Below, in pieces: positions 34,189-41,940 of a DNA stretch of 48,414 nucleotides. The stretch comes from Miniimonas arenae (GTDB lineage: Bacteria > Actinomycetota > Actinomycetes > Actinomycetales > Beutenbergiaceae): NCBI RefSeq assembly GCF_006351005.1, contig NZ_VENP01000023.1, forward strand, positions 1 to 48,414, read 5' to 3'. The position numbers and the translations under genes were made by a program. The notes beneath the pieces are model-generated. The model worked only from the letters and a program-made list of their open reading frames with translations. It had not been told where the DNA came from and did no database searches. The number at the start of each line of letters is the position of its first letter. The first letter of the stretch is position 1.

Positions 34189-34647
34189 ATGAGCGGCGAC
34201 GAGGGGCTGTACCCGCCCGCCGAGGACGGCAGCACGACGGCGCACCTTCCGCCGGTCTCCGACGGCACGGAGCCGCCGGTCGTCTCCTCCGCGCTGCCCA
34301 CGCCCCAGGCCGCGATCGACGCCCTCCCGCCCTCGAGCGCGCTGCTCGTCGTGCAGCACGGCCCCAACACCGGGGCGCGGTTCCTCCTCGACGCGGACGT
34401 GACGTCCGCCGGGCGGGACACGCGCTCGGAGATCTTCCTCGACGACGTCACGGTCTCCCGCCGGCACGCGGAGTTTCGTCGCACGCCCGACGGCTTCGAC
34501 GTGCGCGACGTGGGCTCGCTGAACGGCACGTACGTCAACCGGGTGCGGATCGAGTCGCTCGACCTGCGCGCGGGCGACGAGGTCCAGATCGGGAAGTACC
34601 GGCTCACCTTCCACCCGAGCCCCAACCGCGCGCCGGGCGCTTCGTGA
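34189..34647 (+). CDS. FHA-domain protein, GarA/OdhI-like
   Basis: 152 aa. The C-terminal FHA domain (about 58-145) has VTSAGRDTRSEIFLDDVTVSRRHAEF and DVGSLNGTYVNRVRI, the phosphothreonine-binding loops. The short N-terminal tail carries STTAHLPPV with adjacent threonines T16-T17, placed like the Thr-Thr pair that PknB/PknG phosphorylate in GarA and OdhI to switch intramolecular FHA binding. In those species the protein restrains 2-oxoglutarate dehydrogenase. Neighbours downstream match the garA region of mycobacteria and the odhI region of corynebacteria. The tail motif is not the canonical ETTS, so the switch is inferred. The stop overlaps the next start. Confidence 0.85.
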   Translation: MSGDEGLYPPAEDGSTTAHLPPVSDGTEPPVVSSALPTPQAAIDALPPSSALLVVQHGPNTGARFLLDADVTSAGRDTRSEIFLDDVTVSRRHAEFRRTPDGFDVRDVGSLNGTYVNRVRIESLDLRAGDEVQIGKYRLTFHPSPNRAPGAS

Positions 34648-35447
34648 CGCGCGCGGCACGCTCGCAGGCCGACCAGGTGCACGCCGAACCCGCCCGCCCG
34701 CAGCAGCGGTCGAGTGCCGAGGTCGAGGCGCCGCGCCACCTGGCCGCGCTCGCCACGGAGCCCTGGCCGCGCGGGGTGTCGCGTCGGGCCACGATGAGCA
34801 TCGGCGCGGTGCTGGGCATCCTGAAGAACGAGTTCCCGGCCGTCAGCCTCTCGAAGATCCGCTTCCTGGAGAACCAGGGCCTCGTCCAGCCCCAGCGCAC
34901 CCCGGCCGGCTACCGGATGTTCTCCGACGCCGACGTGGAGCGCCTGCGGTTCGCCCTCGCGGCCCAGCGTGACTCGTTCATGCCGCTGCGCGTGATCGGC
35001 GAGCGCCTCGCCGAGCTCGACGCCGGCCTCGAAGAGGCGTCCGTGACCGCCGCGCACGCGACCACGACGAGCGCACGCCTGCGCCCCGCGGAGCTCGCCG
35101 AGCTCGCGGGCGTCAGCACCGAGCACCTCGCCGAGCTCACCTCCGCCGGGCTCGTCGGCCTGGACGCCGGGGGGCGCTACCCGGCGCACAGCGTGGCCGT
35201 GGTCCAGCTCGCCGCCGAGCTCGGCCGCCAGGGCGTGGACCTGCGCCACCTGCGCCAGATGCGCAGCGCCGCGGACCGGCAGGTCGACGTCGTCGCCCAG
35301 CTCACCGCGCCGCTGCGCGGCCGGCCGAACAGCCCGCAGGACTCCCGGCAGCGCGAGCGTGCACTCGAGGCCGCCGACGAGCTCTCCGGCCTGCTGAGCC
35401 GCCTGCACAGCGCGCTCGTGTCCTCGGGCGTCGAGCGGCTCTTCTAG
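34644..35447 (+). CDS. ftsR: MerR-family regulator, FtsR-like
   Basis: 267 aa. A disordered 45-residue N-terminus precedes the MerR helix-turn-helix (MSIGAVLGILKNEFPAVSLSKIRFLENQGLVQPQRTPAGYRMFS), a long linking helix, and a second winged-helix-like part (LRPAELAELAGVSTEHLAELTSAGLVGLDAGGRY). This two-part layout and its place between the FHA and DUF151 genes match FtsR (C. glutamicum) and Rv1828, which activate ftsZ and other genes. GTG 34644 overlaps the FHA stop by four bases. Function by synteny and domain layout; strong but not tested. Confidence 0.85.
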   Translation: MTRAARSQADQVHAEPARPQQRSSAEVEAPRHLAALATEPWPRGVSRRATMSIGAVLGILKNEFPAVSLSKIRFLENQGLVQPQRTPAGYRMFSDADVERLRFALAAQRDSFMPLRVIGERLAELDAGLEEASVTAAHATTTSARLRPAELAELAGVSTEHLAELTSAGLVGLDAGGRYPAHSVAVVQLAAELGRQGVDLRHLRQMRSAADRQVDVVAQLTAPLRGRPNSPQDSRQRERALEAADELSGLLSRLHSALVSSGVERLF

Positions 35448-35455
35448 GCCCGCCG

Positions 35456-35974
35456 GTGGACGCCGAGCTGCGCCGGATGGCCGTCTTCGGGGTGCACGTG
35501 GACTCCGAGGTCGGCGAGGTCATGCTGCTGCTCGTGCTCGATGAGCCGAGCACGGGCGAGGAGGAGCTCGTCGTCCCCGTGTCGATCGGACCACGCGAGG
35601 GCGCGGCGATCGCCTCGGTCCAGGCCGGTATCGTGCCTCCGCGGCCGCAGACCCACGATCTCGCGCTAGACCTCCTGCACGCGGCGGGTGGCAGCCTGCT
35701 GCAGGTCGAGATCGTCAAGCTGCTCGGCGGCGTGTTCTTCGCCGAGCTCGTGCTCGGCAGCGGCAGACGGGTCGATGCGCGCACCTCGGACGCCGTCGCC
35801 CTGGCGCTGCGCGCGAGCGTGCCGATCCTGTGCCACCCGGGCGTGCTCGACGCGGCCGGCGTGCAGGGCGGACCGTGGATCGCTGCGCGCGTGGACAGCG
35901 AGGGCGAGCTGGCGGAGTTCCGCGAGTTCCTCGAGAGCGTCGAGCCCGAGGACTTCGACGACCAGGACTCCTGA
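35456..35974 (+). CDS. Bifunctional nuclease family protein (DUF151)
   Basis: 172 aa. VSIGPREGAAIASVQAGIVPPRPQTHDLALDLL and SGRRVDARTSDAVALALRASVPILCHPGVLD are the conserved blocks of DUF151/BFN proteins. Related plant proteins have DNase/RNase activity; the role in Actinobacteria is unknown. GTG 35456 is eight bases after the ftsR stop. The acidic tail EPEDFDDQDS is typical of short cytoplasmic proteins. It is probably the last gene of the DUF881-to-DUF151 unit, as a 217-base gap follows. Confidence 0.88.
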   Translation: MDAELRRMAVFGVHVDSEVGEVMLLLVLDEPSTGEEELVVPVSIGPREGAAIASVQAGIVPPRPQTHDLALDLLHAAGGSLLQVEIVKLLGGVFFAELVLGSGRRVDARTSDAVALALRASVPILCHPGVLDAAGVQGGPWIAARVDSEGELAEFREFLESVEPEDFDDQDS

Positions 35975-36024
35975 CGTGCGGGACCGGCTGGTTCGGCCGG
36001 GCCCGGCGGCGAGTGGTTCGACGA

Positions 36025-36055
36025 ATGTCTCACCCTGTGCTTGAGGGTGAGACAT
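36025..36055. promoter_or_regulatory. 31-bp perfect inverted repeat upstream of the MerR gene
   Basis: ATGTCTCACCCT (36025-36036) and AGGGTGAGACAT (36044-36055) form a perfect 12-bp inverted repeat around a 7-base centre. It lies 50 bases past the DUF151 stop and 137 bases before the MerR start. No T-run follows. It could be a terminator for the upstream operon, but the length, perfection and A/T-containing ends suit an operator for one of the two MerR regulators next to it. Confidence 0.55.
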
Positions 36056-36191
36056 GCCGTAGCGAAACCCGCTCCGGCGTGTCGGGGCGACGTGCGTTGA
36101 CCCGGCCCCGACCCGTCCCTAGGTTGACTACGATGGATCGACGGCCACCGGGCGAACGCCCGTGAGGTGGCACGACCGGGAGGAGCCTCGG

Positions 36192-36779
36192 GTGGCGAGC
36201 AGCAAGGCGGGTGCGGTCCCGTCGCACCAGATCTCGCAGGGCCTGCTGTTCGGCGAGGAGCTTCCTGACCTCGACGCCAACACCGGCTACCGCGGCCACA
36301 CGGCGTGCCGTGCCGCCGGCATCACTTACCGCCAGCTCGACTACTGGGCCCGCACCGGGCTCGTCGAGCCGAGCGTGCGCCCCGCCACCGGCTCGGGCAC
36401 GCAGCGGCTGTACTCCTTCCGCGACATCCTCGTGCTCAAGGTCGTCAAGCGGCTGCTCGACACGGGCGTCTCGCTCCAGCAGATCCGCCAGGCGGTCGAG
36501 CACCTGCGCGAGCGCGGGGTCGAGGACCTCGCCCGGATCACGCTGATGAGCGACGGCGCCTCGGTGTACGAGTGCACCTCCGCGGACGAGGTGTTCGACC
36601 TCGTCCAGGGCGGCCAGGGGGTCTTCGGCATCGCCGTCGGCCGCGTGTGGCGCGAGGTCGAGGCGACCATCGCCACCTTCCCCGTCGAGGCGGCGGAGGA
36701 GAACCAGGTGGCCGAGCCCGAGGTGCACCCCGGCGACGAGCTCGCGCACCGTCGCGCGGCGAAGCGCCAGGTCGGCTGA
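36192..36779 (+). CDS. MerR-family regulator (Rv1830-like)
   Basis: 195 aa. TACRAAGITYRQLDYWARTGLVEPSVRPATGSGTQRLYSFRDILVLKVVKRLLDTGVSL is a MerR helix-turn-helix (about 40-100), followed by a helix for dimerisation (IRQAVEHLRERGVEDLARI) and a C-terminal domain with VYECTSADEVFDLVQGGQGVFGIAVGRVW. It matches the second MerR protein downstream of DUF151 in mycobacteria (Rv1830) and corynebacteria. GTG 36192 is set by GGAGGAG about seven bases upstream. It has its own promoter region, with a possible -10 TACGAT at 36129-36134 and the 31-bp palindrome above. Confidence 0.87.
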   Translation: MASSKAGAVPSHQISQGLLFGEELPDLDANTGYRGHTACRAAGITYRQLDYWARTGLVEPSVRPATGSGTQRLYSFRDILVLKVVKRLLDTGVSLQQIRQAVEHLRERGVEDLARITLMSDGASVYECTSADEVFDLVQGGQGVFGIAVGRVWREVEATIATFPVEAAEENQVAEPEVHPGDELAHRRAAKRQVG

Positions 36780-36809
36780 GCCCGAGGCGTCTCTCGGCAC
36801 TCTCGTCTC

Positions 36810-37361
36810 TCAGTCCTCGCAGAGCTTGCGCATGGTGCGCACGTTGCGCGTGGTCGTGACCAGCCTCGTCTTCGCCGTCACCTTCGACACGGGCGTGACC
36901 AGCGACGACCCCTTCGGGCACCACCAGTAGACGAGCCGGGCGCCGAGCTCGACCGCCTCCTGCGCGGGGTCGTCCCCGACGACGGCGGCCATCGCCTCGT
37001 GCAGCGCCCGCGCCGCGGGTTCGTCCTCGGTGAGCACGAGGTAGGCGTGGTGCGTGGTCGCGTCCGCGAGGTACGGGCAGCGCTCGACGGCGTCGCGCAC
37101 CTCCTCCTGGGTCCGCACGAGGAGCGGCACGTCCCTCCCGAACCGCTCGCCGACCGCCGCCTCGGCACGGGTACGCACCGTCGATGCCGCGGACGCGGAC
37201 GCCCCGCCGGTCGTGGTGACGAGGGCGTTGCCGCTCGCGAGCACCGTGCGGACGTCGTCGAAGCCCGCGTCGGCCAGGCAGGCCTTGAGATCGGCTGACC
37301 GGATCGTCACGCCGCCGACATTGACACCGCGCAGCAGCAGTGCCCAGCGCGTGCTCGTCAT
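36810..37361 (-). CDS. DUF1697 family protein
   Basis: 183 aa cytoplasmic protein. MTSTRWALLLRGVNVGGVTIRSADLKACLADAGFDDVRTVLASGNALV is the family hallmark (ALLRGINVGG...MADLR..L...GF..V.TYIQSGNVVF), and the C-terminal KTRLVTTTRNVRTMRKL matches the TTRNWRTV.KL end. Function unknown. GGAGGAG precedes ATG 37361. It is convergent with the MerR gene across 30 bases and stands alone. Confidence 0.88.
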   Translation of the reverse strand: MTSTRWALLLRGVNVGGVTIRSADLKACLADAGFDDVRTVLASGNALVTTTGGASASAASTVRTRAEAAVGERFGRDVPLLVRTQEEVRDAVERCPYLADATTHHAYLVLTEDEPAARALHEAMAAVVGDDPAQEAVELGARLVYWWCPKGSSLVTPVSKVTAKTRLVTTTRNVRTMRKLCED

Positions 37362-37434
37362 CCTTGCTCCTCCCTCGTAACCCGCGCTCGACGGGCCGAA
37401 GCTCGTCCCGTCGAGCTCGTCGCGTCGACCCGCG

Positions 37435-38148
37435 TCAGGCCGGTCCGACCGCGTCCGCGAGGGCAGCGGCGAGATCGGCCGGCCGGGTCAGCTGGGGCCA
37501 GTGCCCGGTGGGCAGGTCGATCCAGGTCACATCGCGGACGAGGGAGACCTCGTGGACGTAGCCGTGCCACGGGTGGTCGTCGTCCTGCGCCATCGCCTGG
37601 AGGTCGGCCGAGGGGAACTCGCACGTGATCACCGTGATCGGGACGTCGTAGCGGCGTTCGTCGGTGAGGACCTGCTTGTCCTGGGCGACGTGCGCGGGCA
37701 CGTCGATCGCGATCCGTCGGAACGTGTCGCGGATCTGGGGCGTCATGCCCACGAGATCGGCGTCGTCGAACACCGACCAGTCCGGCAGCGGGATCACGCC
37801 GTCCACGACCGGGAGCTCGTCGTTGATGCACTTGCCCTCCGCCAGGGGAAGGCTGTCCACGTAGATCGCGCGAGTGACCGCCTCGGGCCGCGCATCCACC
37901 ACGGCATGAATGACCGCCCCGCCGCCGGAGTGCCCGACGAGTACGACCGGCTCGACGCTCGCGTCCACGCGGGCGACGACGTCGTCGACCTGGTCGGCTA
38001 GCGTCACCTCGGCGCGGTGGTCGTTCTCCCGCTCGACGCCGGGCAGCGTGACCGGCTCGACCGTGTGCCCCGCCTCGACGAGCGGGGGAGTGATGTCGTC
38101 CCAGGACGATCCGTCGAGCCAGAACCCCGGTACCAGGATGATGCGCAT
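37435..38148 (-). CDS. Alpha/beta hydrolase
   Basis: 237 aa. RIILVPGFWLDGSSWDD opens the fold; the nucleophile elbow is GHSGGGAVIHA (serine near 79), an acid lies in the C-terminal half, and the histidine is in LPTGHWPQLTRPADLAAAL. The family covers esterases and related enzymes; substrate unknown. ATG 38148 is preferred over upstream in-frame codons because TAGCGT (38156-38161) sits seven bases before it and the upstream extension would be translated from the hairpin repeats. Confidence 0.88.
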   Translation of the reverse strand: MRIILVPGFWLDGSSWDDITPPLVEAGHTVEPVTLPGVERENDHRAEVTLADQVDDVVARVDASVEPVVLVGHSGGGAVIHAVVDARPEAVTRAIYVDSLPLAEGKCINDELPVVDGVIPLPDWSVFDDADLVGMTPQIRDTFRRIAIDVPAHVAQDKQVLTDERRYDVPITVITCEFPSADLQAMAQDDDHPWHGYVHEVSLVRDVTWIDLPTGHWPQLTRPADLAAALADAVGPA

Positions 38149-38155
38149 GCCGGCC

Positions 38156-38161
38156 ACGCTA
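38156..38161 (-). promoter_or_regulatory. Putative -10 box of the hydrolase gene (leaderless)
   Basis: TAGCGT on the minus strand is followed by seven bases and ATG 38148. It lies 37 bases from the first unit of the 62-bp repeat array, which therefore sits just upstream of this promoter. Confidence 0.5.
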
Positions 38162-38197
38162 GACCGGCCCTCCGACAACACGGAACCTCGGGGTGCG

Positions 38198-38362
38198 CCG
38201 CGTCTGAGGTGGACGTGGCGATGGCAGCATCCACGTCGACCGCGCCGAGGACAGCGCAGCCGCGTCTGAGGTGGACGTGGCGACGGCAGCGTCCACGTGA
38301 GACGCGTCGGGAACAGCGCAGCCGCGTCTGAGGTGGACAAGGCGACCGCGGCGAGCCCAACG
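38198..38362. repeat. Array of 62-bp hairpin repeats (two full units and one partial)
   Basis: Units begin with CCGCGTCTGAGGTGGAC at 38198, 38260 and 38322, exactly 62 bases apart. The first two differ at few positions; the third diverges after about 17 bases. Each full unit holds an inverted repeat, GTGGACG ... CGTCCAC in the second unit, extended outward by GTCTGAG/GTGAGAC with two mismatches. The array lies between the stop of the phosphatase gene and the promoter of the hydrolase gene. The core also occurs at 12631-12660, so this is a dispersed, REP-like family with local amplification. Confidence 0.85.
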
Positions 38363-38364
38363 AC

Positions 38365-39075
38365 TCACCGAGCGGGTGGAGCTGCTTCCTCGGTGACAGC
38401 CTCACCTTGCGGCGGCTCGACCACCTCGGCGGCCGCGCCGTCGGACGTGGGATCGGCGAGCTCCGGACCGCCGAGCGCCGGCTCGTGCCAGCGCTCGAGG
38501 TGCCACTCACCCGGCTCGCCGACGAGGACGGCGGCACCGGTGTTCGACACCGGCGCGTAGGCGACGTCGCGGGCGTGGGCGTTGCGCGCGCGGGCCGCGA
38601 CCCACACGCGGATCATCGCGCCGTGCGTGACGAGCGCCGCGACCTCGGCGCCGGACTCGGCCGCCTCGGCGACCACCCCGTCGAACCGGGCGAGGGTCTG
38701 CGCGCCGTCCTCCTCGCCGTCGGGCATGCGCGTGCTGAGGTCCCCGTCGATCCAGCCGAGGGCGATGCGCAGGTACGTCTGGACGTCCTCGTGGTGGTTG
38801 GACATCTCCAGCGAGCCGGCGCCGATCTCGCGGATCTCTCGGCGCACCTGGACGGGCAGCTCGAGCGCCCGGGCGAGGGGCGCGGCGGTCTGCTGCGTCC
38901 GGACGAGGGTCGAGGCGTAGAGCGCGCCGATCCCGGCGTCGCCGAGCGTCTCGACGAGGGCATCGGCCTGGGCGCGCCCGAGGTCGGTGAGGTCGGCTCC
39001 GGGTTCGGCGGTGTCGAGGTGGTGGCCGACGTTGGAGTGGGTCTGGCCGTGCCGGACGAGGATCAGGCGCACCAC
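38365..39075 (-). CDS. Histidine phosphatase family protein
   Basis: 236 aa. LILVRHGQTHSN carries the phospho-histidine (RHG near residue 8), ASTLVRTQQTAAPLA the second arginine, EIREIGAGSLEM the acid, and LVTHGAMIRVW the second histidine, so all active-site residues are present. Substrate could be a sugar phosphate, nucleotide or cofactor. The C-terminal 35 residues are acidic and disordered. The first two codons are both GTG; with TAGGGT at 39079-39084, the second one (39072) is at the usual six-base leaderless distance, so the true start may be 39072. Confidence 0.87.
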   Translation of the reverse strand: MVRLILVRHGQTHSNVGHHLDTAEPGADLTDLGRAQADALVETLGDAGIGALYASTLVRTQQTAAPLARALELPVQVRREIREIGAGSLEMSNHHEDVQTYLRIALGWIDGDLSTRMPDGEEDGAQTLARFDGVVAEAAESGAEVAALVTHGAMIRVWVAARARNAHARDVAYAPVSNTGAAVLVGEPGEWHLERWHEPALGGPELADPTSDGAAAEVVEPPQGEAVTEEAAPPAR

Positions 39076-39143
39076 GCCACCCTACGTCGCGGCGCGTGAG
39101 GCAGGACCGGCTGACGGATGTGTGCGGCCCTGCACCGCGAGGG

Positions 39144-39641
39144 CTACGCGCCGGTGAGGATGCGCAGCGGACCCTCGTCCGCCGTCGGGACCTCGAACCC
39201 GTCGAGGTACCGCACGGCCAGGTCGGCCGGGACGATCACGTCGTGCGGCCCGTTGCCCTCGCGCCCGCGCAGCCGCTCGAGCACGACGGCGCGCGGCGTC
39301 GCGAGGTAGTAGACGACAGGCTCGACGGCGAGCGGCCGCAGCACCACGCGGTAGGACTCGCGCGAGGCTCGCGACCAGAACGAGGTGTCGACCGCGACTC
39401 GCGCGCCGTCGCGGACGAGCGCGACGAGGCGCCGCTGCAGCTCGGCGTGGATCGAGCGCGCGGCGTCGTCCGGCAGGGGGTGGACGCGGTGGCCGCGGGC
39501 CCACGCCTCCTCGTCGAAGGAGAGCACGACGGCGCCGCCGGCGGCGAGCCGGCCGGCGAGCGTCGACTTTCCGGAGCCCGCGGGCCCGCAGATGAGGACC
39601 ACCCGGTCCTCGGGTCCGGGCGCGGGCGCGGGTGACGTCAC
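39144..39641 (-). CDS. P-loop kinase-like ATP-binding protein (AAA_33)
   Basis: 165 aa. Walker A GPAGSGKSTLAGRL is near residue 18; RVAVDTSFWSRASRESYR holds the second acidic motif, and RLRGREGNGPHDVIVP a lid-like region. The family phosphorylates small substrates or acts on nucleic acid ends; the substrate here is unknown. GTG 39641 is chosen because TACCGT (39649-39654) lies seven bases upstream; GTG 39650 would add three residues. It is divergent from the DUF4304 gene. Confidence 0.82.
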   Translation of the reverse strand: MTSPAPAPGPEDRVVLICGPAGSGKSTLAGRLAAGGAVVLSFDEEAWARGHRVHPLPDDAARSIHAELQRRLVALVRDGARVAVDTSFWSRASRESYRVVLRPLAVEPVVYYLATPRAVVLERLRGREGNGPHDVIVPADLAVRYLDGFEVPTADEGPLRILTGA

Positions 39642-39680
39642 GACGGTCACGGTACTGGCGGGACGTGCGATGCTCGGCGG

Positions 39681-40196
39681 ATGGACGCGGCGACGCGGGT
39701 CGAGGGCGTGTGCGCGGAGGTGTTCGGGCAGCGCGGCTTCCGCAAACGCGCCCGGAGCTGGTATCGGACCACCTCCGCGGGCGAGTACCAGGTGGTCAAC
39801 CTGCAGCGCTCGCCGTGGGGGAGCGGGAGCTGCTACCTCAACCTCGGGTGGGACGTGGACGCGTCGTCGTTCCGGTCGGAGAACCGGTGTCTCCTCCGGC
39901 TCCGCGCGCAGGAGACGGGCGTGGTCGAGCCGACCCGCCTGGTGCGAGGCGACGGGGTGACCGAGGTCGAGGTCCCCGGGACCGCACTGCTGGACGAGGA
40001 GGTGAGCAGCACGATGCCCGAGGCCGCGTTCGCCGCGGAGGTGCGCCGCGCCGTCGTCCTTCCGGTGGCGGACCTGCTCGAACGCACGCCGTCGATCGTC
40101 GACCTCGTGCCGTTCCTCACCGCCAAGCCGTGGTTCGCGCTCCGTGACGCTCGCGCGGAGCTCGCCCGACGGGGCCACGAGCTCCCGGCGGGGTGA
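39681..40196 (+). CDS. DUF4304 family protein
   Basis: 171 aa. EVFGQRGFRKRARSWYRTTSAGEYQVVNLQRSPWGSGSCYLNLGW matches the DUF4304 start (L...GF.R.G..F.....V..VV.FQ.S.....F.INLG). Function unknown; members are often scattered single genes. ATG 39681 is preceded by GATGCT at six bases, a weak leaderless -10. The stretch after it (40197-40369) shows no further gene. Confidence 0.75.
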   Translation: MDAATRVEGVCAEVFGQRGFRKRARSWYRTTSAGEYQVVNLQRSPWGSGSCYLNLGWDVDASSFRSENRCLLRLRAQETGVVEPTRLVRGDGVTEVEVPGTALLDEEVSSTMPEAAFAAEVRRAVVLPVADLLERTPSIVDLVPFLTAKPWFALRDARAELARRGHELPAG

Positions 40197-40369
40197 CTCG
40201 GGCAGCTCGGGGTGACTTCGGCGTGATGTCGAGGAGACGCTGACACGCCGCGCCGACCCGGGAAGAACCTCTCGTACGCAGTGGCGCCGGAGATGTCGAG
40301 ATCCGCCGCGCTGCTTCGTCCCCCGGATGAGCGCGGCCAGAATGGCCGCATCGATCGAAGGAGCCGACG

Positions 40370-40777
40370 ATGGCCAAGTACCTCCTGCTCAAGCACTACC
40401 GCGGCGCCCCGGCCGCCGAGAACGACGTGCCGATGGACCGCTGGACGCCCGAGGAGGTCGCGGCGCACATCCAGTTCATGCAGGACTTCGCGTCGCGGCT
40501 GGAGGAGTCGGGGGAGTTCGTCGACGCGCAGGCGCTCGCGCCCGAAGGCACGTGGGTGCGGTTCGACGGCGAGGGTCGCCCGCCGGTCACCGACGGCCCC
40601 TTCGCCGAGACGAAGGACCTGATCGCGGGCTGGATGGCGATCGACGTCGACTCCCGCGAGCGCGCCCTCGAGCTCGCCGCGGAGCTGTCCTCCGCACCCG
40701 GGGCGGGCGGCCGGCCGATCCACGAGTGGCTCGAGCTGCGGCCCTTCCTCAGCGAGCCGCCGACCGTCACGGAGTGA
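40370..40777 (+). CDS. YCII-related DGPF-domain protein
   Basis: 135 aa. The YCII-like ferredoxin fold carries TDGPFAETKDLIAGWMAIDVDS, the DGPF motif that names the group. GAAGGAG stands before ATG 40370. The stop overlaps the GTG of the sigma-factor gene by four bases. DGPF proteins are regular partners of ECF42 sigma factors and are often their targets; the biochemical role is not known. Confidence 0.9.
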   Translation: MAKYLLLKHYRGAPAAENDVPMDRWTPEEVAAHIQFMQDFASRLEESGEFVDAQALAPEGTWVRFDGEGRPPVTDGPFAETKDLIAGWMAIDVDSRERALELAAELSSAPGAGGRPIHEWLELRPFLSEPPTVTE

Positions 40778-41940
40778 CTGCGGTGGACGAGGGCCTCGTC
40801 CGGTCGCTCACGCCGTCGGTGATCGGGGCCCTCGTCCGCCGCGGCGCGGACTTCGCCGCCGCCGAGGACGCGACGCAGGAGGCGCTCGTCGAGGCGCTGC
40901 GCCGCTGGCCGAGCGATCCGCCGCGGGACCCGACGGCGTGGCTCGTCACGGTCGCGTGGCGCAAGTTCCTCGACGCCACCAGGGCCCAGACGTCGCGGCG
41001 CGAGCGGGAGCTGCGCGTGGAGCGCGAGCCCGCGGCGCCCGTCGGGTCCGCCCACGACGACACGCTCACGCTGTACTTCCTGTGCACCCACCCGAGCCTC
41101 ACGTCCGCGTCGGCCGTCGCGCTGACGCTGCGCGCGGTCGCGGGACTCAGCACGCGGCAGATCGCCGAGGCGTACCTCGTCCCCGAGGCGACGATGGCGC
41201 AGCGCATCAGCCGCGCCAAGCGGACGGTCGCGGGCGTGCGACTCGACGAGCCCGGCGACGTCGGGACGGTCCTACGGGTGCTCTACCTCGTCTTCAACGA
41301 GGGGTTCTCGGGCGACGTCGACCTCGCGGCGGAGGCCATCCGCCTCACGCGGCAGCTCGCGGCGCTCGTCGACCACGAGGAGGTGCTCGGCCTGCTCGCC
41401 CTCATGCTGCTGCACCACGCGAGGCGAGAGGCTCGGCGAACGGCGGACGGCGCCGTCGTGCCGCTCGCCGAGCAGGACCGCACCCGCTGGGACACCGCCG
41501 CGATCGCGGAGGGCGTCGCACTGCTGCAGTCGGCGCTCGCCCGCGACCGCCTCGGGGAGTACCAGGCGCAGGCGGCGATCGCCGCCCTGCACGCGGACGC
41601 CCGCACGACGGCGGAGACCGACTGGGTGCAGATCGTCGAGTGGTACGACGAACTGGTAAGCCTCACGCCCAACCCCGTCGCCCGACTCAACCGCGCGGTC
41701 GCGGTCGGGGAGGCGGACGGGGCCCGCGCCGGGCTCGCCGCGCTCGACGAGCTGGACCCCGGGCTGCCGCGGTACGCCGCGGTGGCCGCGCACCTGCACG
41801 AGCGCGACGGCGACCTCGTCACCGCGGCCGCGCTGTACGCCGAGGCGGCGCGGGCGGCGACCAGTGCGGCGGAGCGCGACCACCTCGTGCTGCAGGCGGC
41901 ACGGCTCAACCAGCGCGCGGCGGCATCCCCGGCGCCGTAG
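40774..41940 (+). CDS. ECF42-type RNA polymerase sigma factor with C-terminal extension
   Basis: 388 aa. Region sigma2 is at about 1-75 (GADFAAAEDATQEALVEALRRWP) and sigma4 at about 105-155 (VALTLRAVAGLSTRQIAEAYLVPEATMAQRISRAKRTV). The remaining 230 residues form the helical DUF6596/TPR-like extension found in ECF42 proteins, with LVFNEGFSG and ALLPLNPVA-like ELVSLTPNPVARLNRAVAVGEADG. No anti-sigma gene is nearby, as expected: the extension is thought to control activity. GTG 40774 overlaps the DGPF stop. The 3' end overlaps the leftward phosphotransferase gene by 35 bases. Confidence 0.92.
   Translation: MTAVDEGLVRSLTPSVIGALVRRGADFAAAEDATQEALVEALRRWPSDPPRDPTAWLVTVAWRKFLDATRAQTSRRERELRVEREPAAPVGSAHDDTLTLYFLCTHPSLTSASAVALTLRAVAGLSTRQIAEAYLVPEATMAQRISRAKRTVAGVRLDEPGDVGTVLRVLYLVFNEGFSGDVDLAAEAIRLTRQLAALVDHEEVLGLLALMLLHHARREARRTADGAVVPLAEQDRTRWDTAAIAEGVALLQSALARDRLGEYQAQAAIAALHADARTTAETDWVQIVEWYDELVSLTPNPVARLNRAVAVGEADGARAGLAALDELDPGLPRYAAVAAHLHERDGDLVTAAALYAEAARAATSAAERDHLVLQAARLNQRAAASPAP

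Noticed and set aside
36097-36134. TTGACC and TACGAT considered as a -35/-10 pair for the MerR gene
   Set aside because: Spacing is about 26 bases, too long for a standard promoter; only the -10 is kept as a possibility.
38159-38368. Open frame through the 62-bp repeats
   Set aside because: Frame length is due to the repeat sequence; upstream in-frame codons of the hydrolase gene are likewise excluded by the -10 at 38156.
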